Position numbers and translations under genes: made by a program | The notes under the pieces: model-generated | The model's input: only the letters and a program-made list of their open reading frames with translations | Databases searched by the model: none | What the model was told of the DNA's origin: nothing | Part shown: one piece after another, positions 22,973 through 35,702 of the stretch | Position numbering within the stretch: the stretch's first letter is position 1 | How the letters are laid out: the number at the start of each line of letters is the position of its first letter | From: Acanthopleura granulata | Lineage: Eukaryota > Mollusca > Polyplacophora > Chitonida > Chitonidae | DNA length: 64,000 bases | Reading direction: 5' to 3' | Assembly (NCBI GenBank): GCA_016165875.1 | Contig: JABBOT010000014.1 | Coordinates: forward strand, 8,913,489 to 8,977,488

Positions 22973-24490
22973 GTCAACCTAGAACCACATTTCTCAACAT
23001 CAAAATCACTGGGACAACAAAACCCGCATTACATCGAGTTTGTCAGTTTGACTGATGATGTCAAACTTGGGTTTGTGGACTCCGAACGTTTCAGGAAGAT
23101 CTTGTTTAGCCCGAAGCCCCTAATGCAGTTTATACAACTGTGACTGAGCGTTCTTCCTGTTTGAAATATATAGGTCACACATGCACAATGCAAGAAAATG
23201 GATCAAAGATTTGCGTCACGATAGACGAGTGCTGGGGGCTCATTAGATATAAGACTGGCACAAGGGCATAAGGGGTTGGTCATACGGATTTGCACCGCTA
23301 TTTTGTAGCCAGTCGAAGTACATCAGAATTGGACTGCACGGACTAGACCGTCTTACTGATCCACTGGAGTTCACCAAGGTGATGGCTTTACCGCTAGTCT
23401 CAAATCTGGAGGTCATGCCAAGTGGGATTTTGGAAATGTTATAAAGAAAAGTGCAAGATATATCATGTGGTACGCGCAAGAATATCGGTGAAAATCATGT
23501 GACACACCACTCTGAACGGCAATTCGGCCCCTTGTCGGTATATCGTGTGAGTGTGTTATTGACTGCATGAGTGGGTGATTTAGTGGTGTCCCATTCTCTG
23601 GAGCCTTTAACACAACTGACTTGTATTAGTCAACAGGTAGTTAATGGGACCGTTACCCGTAGTTAACATCGAAATTTGTCAATCACCTTGTGTTAATAAC
23701 ACTGAATTTGAGCGTTCGATGATGGGGATAATTATTCCAAAGCATCTGGAATATTGTCCTCCATTGACATTTTTAATTTTGCCAATGTCCGATGAACGAA
23801 GATAAAGCGGGATTGTTTTGAGTGCTTGGGTGACCTTTATGTGCTTGTCTAGTGTGTCAGTCCATAATTCTAATATCATCACCCTCACCCCCTCCCTCCC
23901 TACTATACCCTCTCTCTCTTACTCTTCAGCAAGAAGTGCGCATGTTGGAAGGATCCATACGCCTACTCTGTGAGGGTGAGTGATGTCTTGTGTGCTGAGT
24001 ATTTCTGTGAAAGGCAGTGTCTTGCTGCCTAGCTGTGGTTTTATGCAACAGGTAAACAAGTAAATGTTATATATGCCTATTTACGTTTGAAACATCCTTG
24101 AACTGGCAGTGACGCTAGTCGTATTTGCGAACTATTACTGACCCCCGTGACGTTTTGAACCTTTCGCTTCCTTGTGAGCCTGCAGTTTTGTCTGGAACAT
24201 CTTTGTGTAGGGAAAATGGAAAGATACCAGCACTAAAAATAGTCCCGACTGCCTTTATTGTTGCGTGGCACAGAGCTCGTTTGATAAGCAGCTATTTAAA
24301 TGTATAAATATAGCAGGAATGATCAACCCCGCGATTCTGTCTTGCAGTTATATACCGCGGCATGGCACCAATCTGTTGTTTCTACGTTGTGAATTATTCC
24401 ACTAATGTAAGTAAATAATTTAACACACTCCTGAGAATACTGACGACAGTTCTGCAGATCATTTCAAACATCGTGTTTATTTGGATATTA
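22973..24490. other. Spacer without recognised gene
   Basis: Short frames only. A C-rich tract at 23882-23900 has runs of three, five, three and three C with short loops, a G-quadruplex pattern on the minus strand. No other repeat recognised. Confidence 0.5.
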
Positions 24491-24762
24491 GGGGCCTCCG
24501 AGGCCGATGAGGTTAGCGCGCTAAGGCAGCCTTATAACCTATGTGCCTCTCACCAATGCGAGCGCTGTGAGTTCAAGCCCAACCCTCGATGGTTTCCTCT
24601 TCAATACTACGTGGAAAGGTCCGCCAGCAACCTGCGGATGATCGTGGGTTTCAACAGGGTCCTGCCCGGTTTCTGCCCACCCTAATGCTGACCGTCCTTG
24701 TAGAAGTGAAATATTCTTGAAAATTGCGTTAAACATCAAATAAATAAATAAAGAAAGAAACA
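24491..24762 (+). mobile_element. SINE family A, full length
   Basis: The best-preserved copy. The tRNA-like head GGCCTCCGAGGCCGATGAGG with an A-box-like GGTTAGCGCGCTA is followed by the B-box GAGTTCAAGCCC (24569-24580). The body (GGTCCGCCAGCAACCTGCGG, GATCGTGGGTTTC) and tail (GAAGTGAAATATTCTTGA, AAACATCAAATAAATAAA) follow. Pol III transcription and LINE-dependent retroposition are the known mode for such elements. No clear target-site duplication. Confidence 0.93.
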
Positions 24763-26520
24763 AAAACATAAATATTTCCCCCCTACTTAATGAAGCCATT
24801 TATCTGATTGAAGTGAGTGGATTCTAACCACGGAGGGCCTGTCAGGTACCCATTCCCTAAATGTGAAATATTACTATTTTCCAGGTGAAGTAATTTTTCA
24901 AATTTTTATAAAATAAGAGAATTGAATTGTTTTTTCTTTTGCCCAGTGACTCTTTTAGTGTTGTTGTAGAGCCAAATGTGCTGTGAATAAAGAATTAGGT
25001 CTAATTGTGTGTAAAGTGAGGCGGACGAATATCAGTCATCGGAGACTATAACCTGGTTCAGACATCACCAGTTACCACGTGATCGATGAATTCAGGAATT
25101 GATTGAAAATAGACATGGAATGTATCCACAATTATGAATGCATCGTCAAGCGATGTATTATTGATTGATTCACTTTCGGTGGTCATGCCACGCCTACTGC
25201 ATGATCTCTTCCGATTTCCAAGTGCCCCTAAGCTAGGTGGACAAGTTTGGCGCTATCACAGGCCAACTTTGCTAAACGGCCTAGCCAAATAACTACAATT
25301 GCAATCACGTACATAAAGAGACGGTCGATAGAGGATTGCGTTTTTACTGGGTTGCCCACAGTTTGCTCGATGAATTGATTTCTACATCTCTTACGTCAGA
25401 GACTAGCGCTCTCTGGATTACATAACTTTTCAAAAGCATCACTTTGCTTTCCTTCCAAAGTCTCCTAAAGAATAACGACTGGACGCGGGGTATCATGGAT
25501 GCCTCTTCCCTACATCAACAAAAACACTTCTCGTTTAAAAAAATTGTTTCCGACTCAAAGATGTTCGTAAAGCCTCTTCCATTAGGTGGTATTTGTCCGT
25601 ATACCGAGGAGTAAACCCCCAAAATAGGCGAAATGAAAACGAGAGTTTCGAAAAACTCTTGGAATTACTTAAAGAGGTATATCCTAAATCCAAATGGAAG
25701 ACTGAAAAAGCACTTGTATACATCAGTTCTTCACCCTTGATGTGCGATATGGTCACAGCAATGCCAAAGTGTCTCTAAGCCTTAATCATTCATTCGTCCT
25801 TTATAGAGCCTCTATAAGCTCTACACTCTAAGGGGAAGTGTTTCTCACAAATTTATGAAGAATCACGAATGACAGACAGTCACCATGTAAGTGCACGTCC
25901 ACTAACTCGTAGCTTTCACATTAACGTAGCATGGAAAAGACAAACTAGTGGGGAAACCGTTGTAAACTAAAAAGAACCTGAGCATAGGACTGAAATACAT
26001 GAGGCCAAAAAGCTCACCAAGATAAAGCAATGAATACAAAGTCTTAATTGACGTCACGCAGAAATATCCTCTAAAGCACGGCCGCTCGTGTGTTTTTATC
26101 TTGTCTCAATCACCGTTGTATTCCATCAGTCGATCAAAGAACAAACCACAGAATAATTATAGGATGGAAATAAGAAAATGACAATAAAAGAAGTGACAAC
26201 ATGAAATTCAGCCTTGCAATGTCAGGCTAGCTGTTTGGACATGAATAACGATGCTACTATATAAACTGGGCAGGTACAGAAGTATATCATGCACAGCGTT
26301 ATTCGATAGAGCACATGTCTGTGTTTCTAGAGTGGATTGGTCAGTGGAGTGATGTCACTAAAATGGTAAGCACGACACCGTGGGAAGTAATTAATTGTAA
26401 CACACCAACTGACTCCCTTAGCATAGAGCGCATAGGACAGACACGCACCTTATGACATGCTATATATGTGAGGTCTCCCGCACCTATGCACCTTTGATGG
26501 CTTAGCCCAGCTGGACTCGA
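24763..26520. other. Spacer with one CRE palindrome
   Basis: No gene recognised. TGACGTCA occurs at 26049-26056 within GTCTTAATTGACGTCACG, nearly identical to the site at 20471-20487 (one extra T). Frames on both strands at 25535-25778 are mutual shadows without motifs. Confidence 0.45.
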
Positions 26521-26866
26521 TCGCCTCTGTGGCCTGGTGGTTAGAACGTCCACCTCGAGGTCGGGAGATCAAGGTTCAAGTCAGGGTCGGTATATACTAC
26601 AGACGTTAAAAATGGTACTCTTTGCTGCATCCTTTGGTGCCCAGCGTTGAGGGATTAGAGCAAGGAAACAGGACTGGTCGGCCAGGTGTCAGTATAATGT
26701 GACTGGGTGAGATGTCATGTCTGGTGTCTTCGGTATGATGTTCCAATGACGGCAGCACTGCGTACACTATATATGTACACACCAGAAGGACCCCTCGTTG
26801 TCATATGACTGAAACACTGAAAGTACAAGGCAAAGCCCCAAGCACTCACTCATTCACTTACTCACC
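26521..26866 (+). mobile_element. SINE family D, near full length
   Basis: The tRNA-like head has an A-box-like GGCCTGGTGGTTAGAAC and a B-box GGTTCAAGTC (26573-26582). The body includes GGAAACAGGACTGGTCGGCC, GTGTCAGTATAATGTGACTG and CATGTCTGGTGTCTTCGG. The 3' end is CATATGACTGAAACACTG .. AAGCACTCACTCATTCAC. This layout is a common mollusc SINE type. CCCAGCTGGACTC upstream (26505-26517) and CCCGCTGGAATCC downstream may be an imperfect target-site duplication. Confidence 0.9.
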
Positions 26867-27048
26867 CCGCTGGAATCCACCAAATAAAGATGGACACTTT
26901 ATGGCCATAGCTATTGCCTGATTCAATTAATTTGTAAACCACTCACACACCGCACAGATGCCATACTTCTCTCTACATAGGTCTACTGTTATGGGCTCTA
27001 CTTTTTCTTTTACATTACGTAACTATTTATTTATATTACAAGAATCAA

Positions 27049-27172
27049 GGTCTGTCAGCAATCTGCATACGGTCGTGGGTTTCCCCCGGGCTCTGCCCGA
27101 TTTCCTCCCAGCCTATAAGTGAAATATTATTGAGCACGGGGTAAAACACCAAATAAATAAATAAATCGTAAA
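27049..27172 (+). mobile_element. SINE family A, 5'-truncated, with 12-bp target-site duplication
   Basis: It begins in the GGTCTGTCAGCAATCTGC body segment and ends in the ACACCAAATAAATAAATAAA tail. TACAAGAATCAA flanks it perfectly at 27037-27048 and 27173-27184. The truncation and duplication show insertion by target-primed reverse transcription. Confidence 0.95.
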
Positions 27173-27185
27173 TACAAGAATCAAA

Positions 27186-27745
27186 ATGGTTTACACTGAG
27201 GACAGTCGCGAAGAAGGTAGGACATTTTGCGAATTACTTCTCTATTCATGCATTTTGTATGTATGCATGTTTCTAAGAAATCGCAAGCCGGAATACCTGC
27301 TCACTATCATCAAGGGAACGAGAGCTCACGGCCGACTGGAAGTAGACACATCACTAACAGTCCTACAGTTATCAGATTCCCTGAATGTTTACCAGCAACG
27401 CGCGCAAGAGCGCGTGGATGACCTGGAACCCGTGTCTAATGTAACAAAGTACATCTCACAGACTCCGTCACCGTAAAGCATATAGTAGACTTCAAAGTCG
27501 TACAAACAATCGAAGGGCTGCTTTTAAGACGACCGCTTCTTTCTTTTGAAATTAGCGGCTAAGTGCCCAGTGAGATGGAAATCAGTCGTTCTCTTGGAGC
27601 TCTCTCAGAAAGGGGAGACCCATCGGTGGAAGAGTTTGTACTGAGATTGCATTCACACAGTCCTGTATCTGAGGCCTCCGCTAGTCACCTTACCATTTGC
27701 AGAGCTGGAACCTTTAAGCATGTAGACGCTGAGGCATTTGCCTAA
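27186..27745 (+). other. Two short frames of uncertain coding status
   Basis: Frames of 96 codons (27186-27476) and 60 codons (27563-27745) look mildly protein-like: the first ends with a Gln/Asp/Val-rich stretch, the second is Ser/Glu/His-rich. A second register is also open over 27227-27421. No domain, splice pair or promoter was recognised. Kept only as a weak possibility. Confidence 0.1.
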
Positions 27746-28499
27746 AGCCTCATGTCCGGTCACCATTGTCTGCATGCATTATTAATATCTATACGTCGTG
27801 GTGATTTGCCTGTCTGAACAAACACCGGGTATGATTAGTAAGACAGCCTCTAAGCTTACACCTTGGATAATGCGTAGCCTACAATTTGTGTGAACGATGA
27901 TGCAGTTTGTACAGCCGTTTCTTTTCTGTTCTAATATGCTTCGAATTATTTTGTTTACGAACCCTCTCCCTCTCTTTCTATATAATATTCCATGAACAGT
28001 GGGCTTTGTCTTTGTCGACGAACACCGAGGTCGGTTTGTCCTTGAGCATCCTTTTGACCTTGTTTCTTTAATTTCCAAGTCAATATGATCTAAGCAGAGA
28101 AGACAATAAACATCCTAATTTATTTATATTATAGCAGTCATGGTTTTGCTTCGATTGTGATAAAATGTCAAGATGAAGCATAAAGTACGGCCATTATTGA
28201 CTTGAAGGGATTTTTTTTCTTGCAATCACAGACTTGTTGAGGTTACAATGTAATCAAGCACACGCAAGCTTCAATGATGCAACATTCGTACTTATGTCCG
28301 AGTGCCCATTAAAGATAGAATGGGAAGCTTTGATCTTTCGTCGTAACCGAACGCAGACATGCAAGTCATGTCAATTGACTGACTGATTGATTGACTAAAA
28401 TACTGATTAATGACAAGAAAACCTTGTTTGTTGTTTGTGGTGCGATACCATCACAGGCCAGATGTTTTACCAGGTATTGTAGGACGGTGTGCTTTAAAG

Positions 28500-28955
28500 C
28501 TTCTACATGGGCATTATCTCGTATATCACGGTGTACTACGGAGCAATGTACATTGCCGTCAAAGTGTATTCGGGGTTCACTTTGTTGTCATGTACATTGC
28601 TAGTATTCACGTCGTGCTTTATCGGTATGGACATTGTCGTCAGTTGGCACTCCGGTTGTGCTTTATCATTATGGACATTGCTGTCAGCTGGTATTCACGG
28701 TGTACTTTGTTGTGATGGCCACATTGTCGTCAGCTGGCATTCACGGCGTAGGCTACTTAATCGTGATGGACATTGTAGTCAGCTGGTATTCATGTTGTGC
28801 TTTATACAGATGGACAGTCGTCAGCTGGTATTCACGCTGGACTTTATCGTGATGGCCTATAACGTGCTTTACATAGTTGTTAACTGACATTCACGATTTA
28901 CTTTAAGGACACAGTAAACATCATGGAGATGGACATTGTCGTCGTGTATTAACAC
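28500..28955 (+). repeat. 42-51-bp minisatellite
   Basis: About ten diverged units. Each contains a GTGNTTTATCGTGATGGACA-like half and a TTGTCGTCAGCTGGTATTCA half. The GGACATTG-type anchors fall at about 28507, 28548, 28592, 28629, 28673, 28717, 28768, 28812, 28854 and 28931. Three frames stay open across it (70 to 126 codons, hydrophobic), a by-product of stop-poor units near a multiple of three. I do not regard these as genes. Confidence 0.88.
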
Positions 28956-29039
28956 GACATTATCGTACCGCTACCCTGTTGAGCCCCGTACAGAGCGAGG
29001 TACGCTGACACGCACAGCAAACTTGTTAATGATATCACC

Positions 29040-30000
29040 CTGAGGCCAGTAAACAAACAAGATTAATTAGTGGAAAGTGTAGAGGGCAGACGGAGTAATT
29101 AAAACGATTACAGCAAAACAGTAAGGCGGAGCGGCTGCTGTGTTATTTTCTCGCTGGATCAGCAGTCTGATTGTGGCGCGCTTAAACATGTCCGCAATTT
29201 TATCCTGATTATCAAAGGCATTGGAAAAGCTGACCGACTTGTGAGACTCTTTTCCACTATTACGGGTAATCATGACTTTCTACATGAAGTGTAGTAAGGA
29301 AATATATATGTTCTGTATATTTAGTAGACTAGCTTTGTATATTGACCAGAAGACACAATATGCGCATGTTCACCTCGAACTTCCGTCATGCCACAGCCTA
29401 GCGAAGGTAATGATCTTACGGCCTCTGTTACTTGGTGTGAAATCTTTTTTTTTTTCGCACAAACATTATTTTTGGATAACAAACATCAAAATAGAATGTT
29501 CATGTCAGGTACAACACAGAATGTCTGTTAATCTCAAAATAGATGCATAACTTACCATTTGTGACACGTAAGACATATTTACAATAAGATAGTGAACGAG
29601 TAATTTTTCTCTCTAAAGATTTCAGTACTATCCGCTGTGGATCTCCTACACAAGTTTCAGTGGGATAGTAGGCGACGGCAAGCTCGGCAGCTCTGCTGAG
29701 GCTGCAATGTCCCAAGCTGTACCTCCAGTGTTGACGCTCTGCAGCAAAGTATAGTGGTCAATCAGTTAACCAGAACTACCGGTGTTGGAATCGTTCCATT
29801 ATCGTTCATGAATGTTGCCTCAGAAAAAAAAGACTGCATCAATGGCAAACAGACTTTTTGTGGTAGTTCGATGTTTGTCCGATATCCTAGAAAATGAGAT
29901 TCATCCCAACAGGGAATTGGCAGTGCAGGTAGTTTACTCTGGTTTCATTGGTGATGTTTTCACATCCCTGTGAATTAAAACACATCCCTTGGGGAACAGG
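29040..30000. other. Spacer, no recognised gene
   Basis: Short frames only. On the minus strand around 29740-29650 a faintly ankyrin-like string (GGTAWDIAAS) can be read, but it soon meets a stop and is not convincing. A YY1-like AATATGGCGGC lies at 30006-30016. Confidence 0.4.
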
Positions 30001-30748
30001 CCGGGAATATGGCGGCGGTACAATTATGTCAAATCTGAGTTCTGTGTTCACCGAAAAAAATAGCATCGGACATTTACTCTCAAAATCATTCCGACGTGTA
30101 TTTCACTGCTGACTTTGGACCGAAGTCACTTAAGCCGGTAAATATTCATGACTTACAGGGGTTACGAAGAAGGCTCATGTGAATAAGAATTAAGCTATTT
30201 GCTTTCTAATTTTCAGTGGTAATATCTAACAAATGCTGTGGTGAAATAATTTCGCAATGGTAATGCCATAATTAAGTTAGTAGCAACTCACGCTTGTCTC
30301 TATATGTCTTGTTCTGATAAGACTGTCAACCGCACACAAATTAATACCAATTAAAAAAGTTTCCACTTTATACGTTACGGGATTTATTTATAACTTACAC
30401 AACTGTGTTTTACGTGTTCCTTTGGACGCTGGCCCATTCCATATGACTTGGGATGCCCTTTCGTGATCATCGAGTACTGCATTAGGTGATTAAAGATTAA
30501 ACAAGCGTGTTTAATAAATATACTCATATATTTAAGCATAAAACATAAGTGTCTATATCATGTAAATAGGCCTATACTATAATCTCCAAGAGTTATCAGT
30601 GTTATCAGTTATAACTGACACATAAAAGTGTTTATATGCTAAACTTTAAAATTCACAACATTTACACCATGTATCAACAGGTGGTCCGGCAGAACCAGTT
30701 AATTAGTTTACGCGATCATATAAGAATTCCAATCAACAATTGCTTAAA

Positions 30749-31008
30749 ACCTAGGCATCGAAACCGACATTTGTATACCAGCCCTCAACCAAAGTGGGCG
30801 TTCCAGGTGAATAATCATAAGACCAGTTTCCAAAACGACAAATAACACAAAGCACCAAAAAACTAAGAAAATAAATAAAATATAACAATTTGGATGGATT
30901 CACCCAAAGAGAAGCAGCCAACAGTTTGCAATGATGACGAAAAGACGCGGTGAATGTTCTAGGCGGATGAATAAGATCGGTTTCCAAATCGTGGACCATT
31001 TTAGTATA
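30749..31008 (-). repeat. Unclassified dispersed repeat, copy 1
   Basis: It aligns by eye with 56804-57040 in the same orientation. Shared plus-strand words are GAAACCGACATTYGTATA, TCAACCAA, TCAATAATC/TGAATAATC, CGACAAATAA, AAAGAGAAGCA and CCAAATC. Read on the minus strand, both copies end in a peptide of the form V(E/D)G(W/Y)YTNVGFD followed by one residue and TAG. Copy 1 keeps an open frame of 91 codons over the whole unit. The family is unknown to me. Confidence 0.72.
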
Positions 31009-31415
31009 TATGGTGTCGATAATCAAATATGTATCTCCGTTGGGCTTTCACTTCCACGGTTTATATATCCAACGTGGCGATCATACTCAACCCGATGAAC
31101 ATACGGTGTAACGTGTTAAAAGTTAAACATTGTCCCCAAAACAACGAATAATATAGAGAATCCCAAAAAGCCATGGTCAGACCAATGTCACAGTCATTAA
31201 TAGGATTTCCTAGGAAGTTTAAAAAATTGCAACGTGGAAAGAATTAATATTGAATGATACATCACGGCAAAACGTGATATCTTTTGTTCTAGAATTTAAT
31301 TTGTTATTGGCATTAGGTGTATGAGGGAAATAGATATTTTCCAGTTCCGGAAAAAAACGAAGAGACATTCGCATTGATATAGTGTATTTCAACAAAGTAA
31401 GAAGGAAGAGACTTT

Positions 31416-31674
31416 TGCACCGAGGCCATGTCGTTAGCGCGCTAAAGCGGAGCATTGACCCCAATGACCCATGCAGGGGCCCCTCACTAATATACGGTCA
31501 CTGTGAGTTCAAGCCCAGCTCGTTCGCGGGACGGTCTGCCAGCAACCTACGGATGGTCGTGGGTTTCTCCCGGGCTGTACTCGGTTTGCTCCCAACATGA
31601 TGTTGACTGTCGTCGTATAAGTGAAATGTTTTTGAGAACGGGGTAAAAAGACCCGTCAGATAAATAAATAATTA
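31416..31674 (+). mobile_element. SINE family A, near full length
   Basis: It carries the head GTTAGCGCGCTAAAGCGG, the B-box GAGTTCAAGCCC (31505-31516), the body CGGTCTGCCAGCAACCTACG and GTCGTGGGTTTCTCCCGGGC, and the tail TATAAGTGAAATGTTTTTGAG ending in GATAAATAAATAA. The extreme 5' end is eroded. No clear target-site duplication. Confidence 0.92.
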
Positions 31675-34600
31675 TTGCAGTGGTTTGGTGTACCATGTTC
31701 CATTAGAACGAAGAAACATTTTCAATCGTTAGTGTATCTTAACCCAATGCCATGCAGAAGGCAACAGAAGGAAAGGTGTACTGGTTGGTTTGCGATGCAA
31801 TATTCTGTTTTCAAAATATGTCAGTGGCAAACCTGCACGTAGGTGTGTGACCGTTTTGAAACACCAATTAGGAATAAAGTGTTATGACCATGCTTTCCAT
31901 GTTATACAACACTGGACCAAGTTCACTTAGGTCATACGACTTTCAACAAAGGAGTGTTTTCAAACATTCAAGGCACCCATTTGCAAGCTTTTCATTTGCA
32001 AATCGAGACACATCACCAGTGGAATGTTTAGTGTTATCTACTCAACGCAGAATGAACTATGTTACAGACAGGTGTTTTCTTGCCTGATACAATGAACTGT
32101 CGACCGACTGTAATAAAACTAACAGCTGTTAACCTACAGATAATCTGTGAATGCTAACAGATACACGAATCTCGCGATCCGGTATCCAGGTTACCACAAA
32201 CTTGTCTGCTCTTGATCTGGCGAGACTAGGACATTTACAGTTCTTAAAGGGCCGTAGTATACAGTGCAATTTTGTTGATCAAGATTGCTTATAAAACATA
32301 CATCTCAGATGGCTTGCTGAGACAGTCAGCATTCGTTCTAAAGCAGTTTTAAGCAGTTTGCTACAGCTCCTGAGCTGAGTACATTTCTAAATAAGCACTG
32401 CGTTCCCGGGCACAAAGAATAATAAACACCGTAGCTGGTTTTACATCGTTTCACATTAGATGTAAAAGATGCTTCCATACTATAATTATATAAAGATTAA
32501 AAATTATGTGAACATAAATATGAAGCGGATTGCGTGTTTCGCTGAGATAAACCACGAACGCGGAAAATTGCTCATTTCTATACATGACCAGCAGTCATAA
32601 ATAGCACAGGGATTAACGATTACAAATAATGATCAAACCCATTAGAAAATCCCTTTCAAATATACCAAGGAGTAAATCAATTAAAAAAAAACATACATTT
32701 TACATACCACAGCCCGGTTGAATACATTCCCTATTCCAAGTACTTCTCATGGTGAAACGTGAATTGAATATGTACAAACAGTTGTGCAGTACCGGTGATA
32801 TACCCAAAGATTCCGATCTTCCGCAGTGGCAAGAGTTGCTATAGGTTGTGCAATTTTTTCAAATGCAATTTTTCCCGGCCATTTTCGAATCGAAATTCCA
32901 ACGTGAAACGCATTTGCCTTGAAGAACTAAACTGTCAAGCACAAAGTAACCAGGAACAGGCATCCTATTGGACTGATAACGGCACCTGCAACGCCGAACA
33001 ATGCAAGAGAAAACACATTGGAATTAATATCATTTTCAAGCGCTTGACTTCAGTTCATAGGCATCACACCTTTCAAGTCTGAGTTTTAATTTCACAGATT
33101 GGGTCGGCTTAAGGGGCGTGTTTATTTGCCCGGTTACGTCCGGTACTTTTCCTCTTGGGAATCTCGCTATGCGTAAAAGGAACAGACGCATGCGCGGAAT
33201 TTACAGTTATCGTGCAAGGAACAATCCCTCCATGCGATTTGACTTTCGCTTAGTGCTGACAGTTCACATCATGTTCCAGGTACCGGCAGTCGGTGACGTC
33301 AGTACGTTTATGAATATGTGTGAGCATAGTAATTGCAAACGTCAACAGCGTATTGAACTGCTAAATAAATCGGCATATGCATCAGCAAATAAGTTCCAGA
33401 ATTACCACGGATTTGACTAGTGATCGATTCATCAGTATTGCGGCTTGAATTGCAGCTTGTATTAAGTTAACGCAGATGAAATATTAATGAGTCTTGTCAA
33501 GGCAAACATACTTCCCAATATTGCAATTCAATTTTTAGTACAAAGAATCTCCGAAAATTTGGTGAAATGTTATCACATTGTGATGTAAACTATCGTACAC
33601 TTGTAAGCGGATAAGTGTTCATGTCGATACTGGATCGCATGTATTTATACAGACCAGTGTAATACATCCTGTCAACTCCATAGTGAGAGTTCTCAGTGCG
33701 ATGTTAGGTACGTGCGCTTAGATCCATACAGATATTCAGATATAGAGAGAGGCATGCCGTCTACGTTTAGTTTTATATTTATATTTCACAGCGGAAGTTC
33801 TCAGACAGGACAATAAATGGACATTTGCATTGTATTACATGTGTATTTGTTAGATATTCAACAGCCCGGACAATGGCAAGTAACCGTGAAATGCGTGGAA
33901 GGATTTGTTCTCGCCAATAACAGATTCGTTGCAACACAAATATCAGAGGAAATAAAGCCAGTCTTAAAGTAAAATATTTATCATGTTATAGAAAATAAAG
34001 CCGGTTCGGTGAGGTGGGGGTGGGGGTCACAGGCAAAGGATGGGTGATACTGAGTTGTCAGTAGTAAGCAGGCTCTGCCAAATATAACCATCGAGTGACA
34101 GTGTATAAACCAAAATACCGAGTACCAGCAGGGCTCGCTGGGCACCGATAGGAGGTTCCGCCCCTATAGACAGAACTGTTAACAACTTTGTGAGTATATT
34201 ATATCCAACAGGTTAGTAACATTTATCTTTACACGTAAAGTCCCCAAAGTACTATTGCCGAAAAAAGAACTGTATGAATGCATTTACATATTTTGATCTT
34301 TTAAAAAATTGGCATGATTATAAAAAAACGGGTGCAGTGTTAACGAGCGGTCATTCTTCAGAGGACAGGGACGATTCGGCGGAAATGCCACATGCCATTG
34401 TGGCGTCAATCCCTTATCATTCATTCGTCTTGAGACAAAAGGTTCGTTTTTCCAACATTCACCATTCGAAGTGGTAAAGGTGTTTGTAGTGAAACAAAGT
34501 TTAATAATGTCTCTATTAATGCCAGAATTTATTGTAGAATGCATCAGTGACCACGGCTTTTCAGGACTATAAATGAATATACCGCTATCAAATATAATTT

Positions 34601-35597
34601 TCATGCCTAGTTCTTATTACGCCTACATTACATAATCACCATTTTTGTTACATATCTTGCCACATTTCAAATGAATATGTAAAGATGTGACTTCACAGAT
34701 GTTATCAGGTTTCCTAAAGTGTCCCACTCGGATTTAAAGTCCAAAAATGCTTGAGATAAGAGTCAAGATGCTAGAGCAGGAAGTATGAAAGTTCAGACTT
34801 ATAAATCTCAATATGGCAAATCAGAGCATCAGTCACTCAAGTTAAATCTCCTTCATTTCCTTGCAGGAGAAGAATATGCAGCAAGTGTTAAACAAGGAAG
34901 CAAAGAACTGGCATTTTCTTCAGATAACCAGTTATTCTAAACTTATTCTGTTTAGCTTGCAAACTTTATATCTAAACCAGTCTCAATAAGGTAAATTGAA
35001 TACATTGTAAATTCGTACTACAACTCAAAGAGAACACAAAGTTTTCAAATGTAGTGTGGATCGCGCGAGAAGAACACAGTGTACCGTTTACATTACTGGA
35101 AGACTGAACGCTTTTAGAGGTGTAAAAAATTATTTATCGTTTATAAAAATTCGAAAGAAAGAGAACAACCACTGAGACAGCAAACAAATTAACAAACTGT
35201 AGGCAAAGCCGTGCCGAATGGATGTCAATCAAGGGTGAAGGCGCTGAAGAATGATATGAATGGTGTAGCCTTTGAAGGAATTGCTTAATCCACAGTCACT
35301 TTCAAATGTTTCCCGTGGTACGGCAATACATATCAAAAGTTAAAATCATCATGTAAAATCATTCCAACTTGAATCAGTTGTATGCTATTTACGTTACATA
35401 CCAAGTTGATGGCCCTTAATATTGGGAAGGGAAGAGGGAACCTGGGCGTGGGAAGATTGGTTGAGATTATCGAGAGAGTATCTATAAGTTTTTAACTATG
35501 ACACTTTTGGCACAAGAAAAAAGGTGATGTTATCACAACGGGCTTTATACGGGTATATGCTTTTAGTATCGTTTGTATACATCGCACACCTCATTGC
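31675..35597. other. Long spacer, mostly A+T-rich
   Basis: No gene recognised. It includes a CRE palindrome TGACGTCA at 33294-33301 inside a 100-codon frame (33118-33420) that has no motif, and a G-rich GGTGGGGGTGGGGGTC near 34014-34029. No SINE or tandem array seen. Confidence 0.5.
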
Positions 35598-35610
35598 ACT
35601 GATCCAAATA

Positions 35611-35702
35611 TTAATTAATTTATTTATTTGATTGGTGTTTTTCACCGTACTCTAGAACATTTCACTTATACGACGGCGGCCAGCATTATGGTGGGAGGAG
35701 AT
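35611..35702 (-). mobile_element. SINE family A, 5'-truncated, with 13-bp target-site duplication
   Basis: Minus-strand tail of family A: AATTAATTTATTTATTTGAT, TTCACCGTACTC, CATTTCACTTATACGACGGC, GGTGGGAGGAG. ACTGATCCAAATA flanks it exactly at 35598-35610 and 35703-35715. Only about 90 bp of the element were copied. Confidence 0.96.

Noticed and set aside
24473..24799. Frames on both strands over 24473-24799
   Set aside because: They are readings of the full-length family A SINE.
28391..28887. Three overlapping plus-strand frames (70-126 codons), hydrophobic and repetitive
   Set aside because: They all cross the 42-51-bp minisatellite. Openness in several registers follows from stop-poor repeat units, not from coding.
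29640..29760. Faint ankyrin-like reading on the minus strand
   Set aside because: Only about ten residues resemble the repeat before a stop, with no second repeat nearby.
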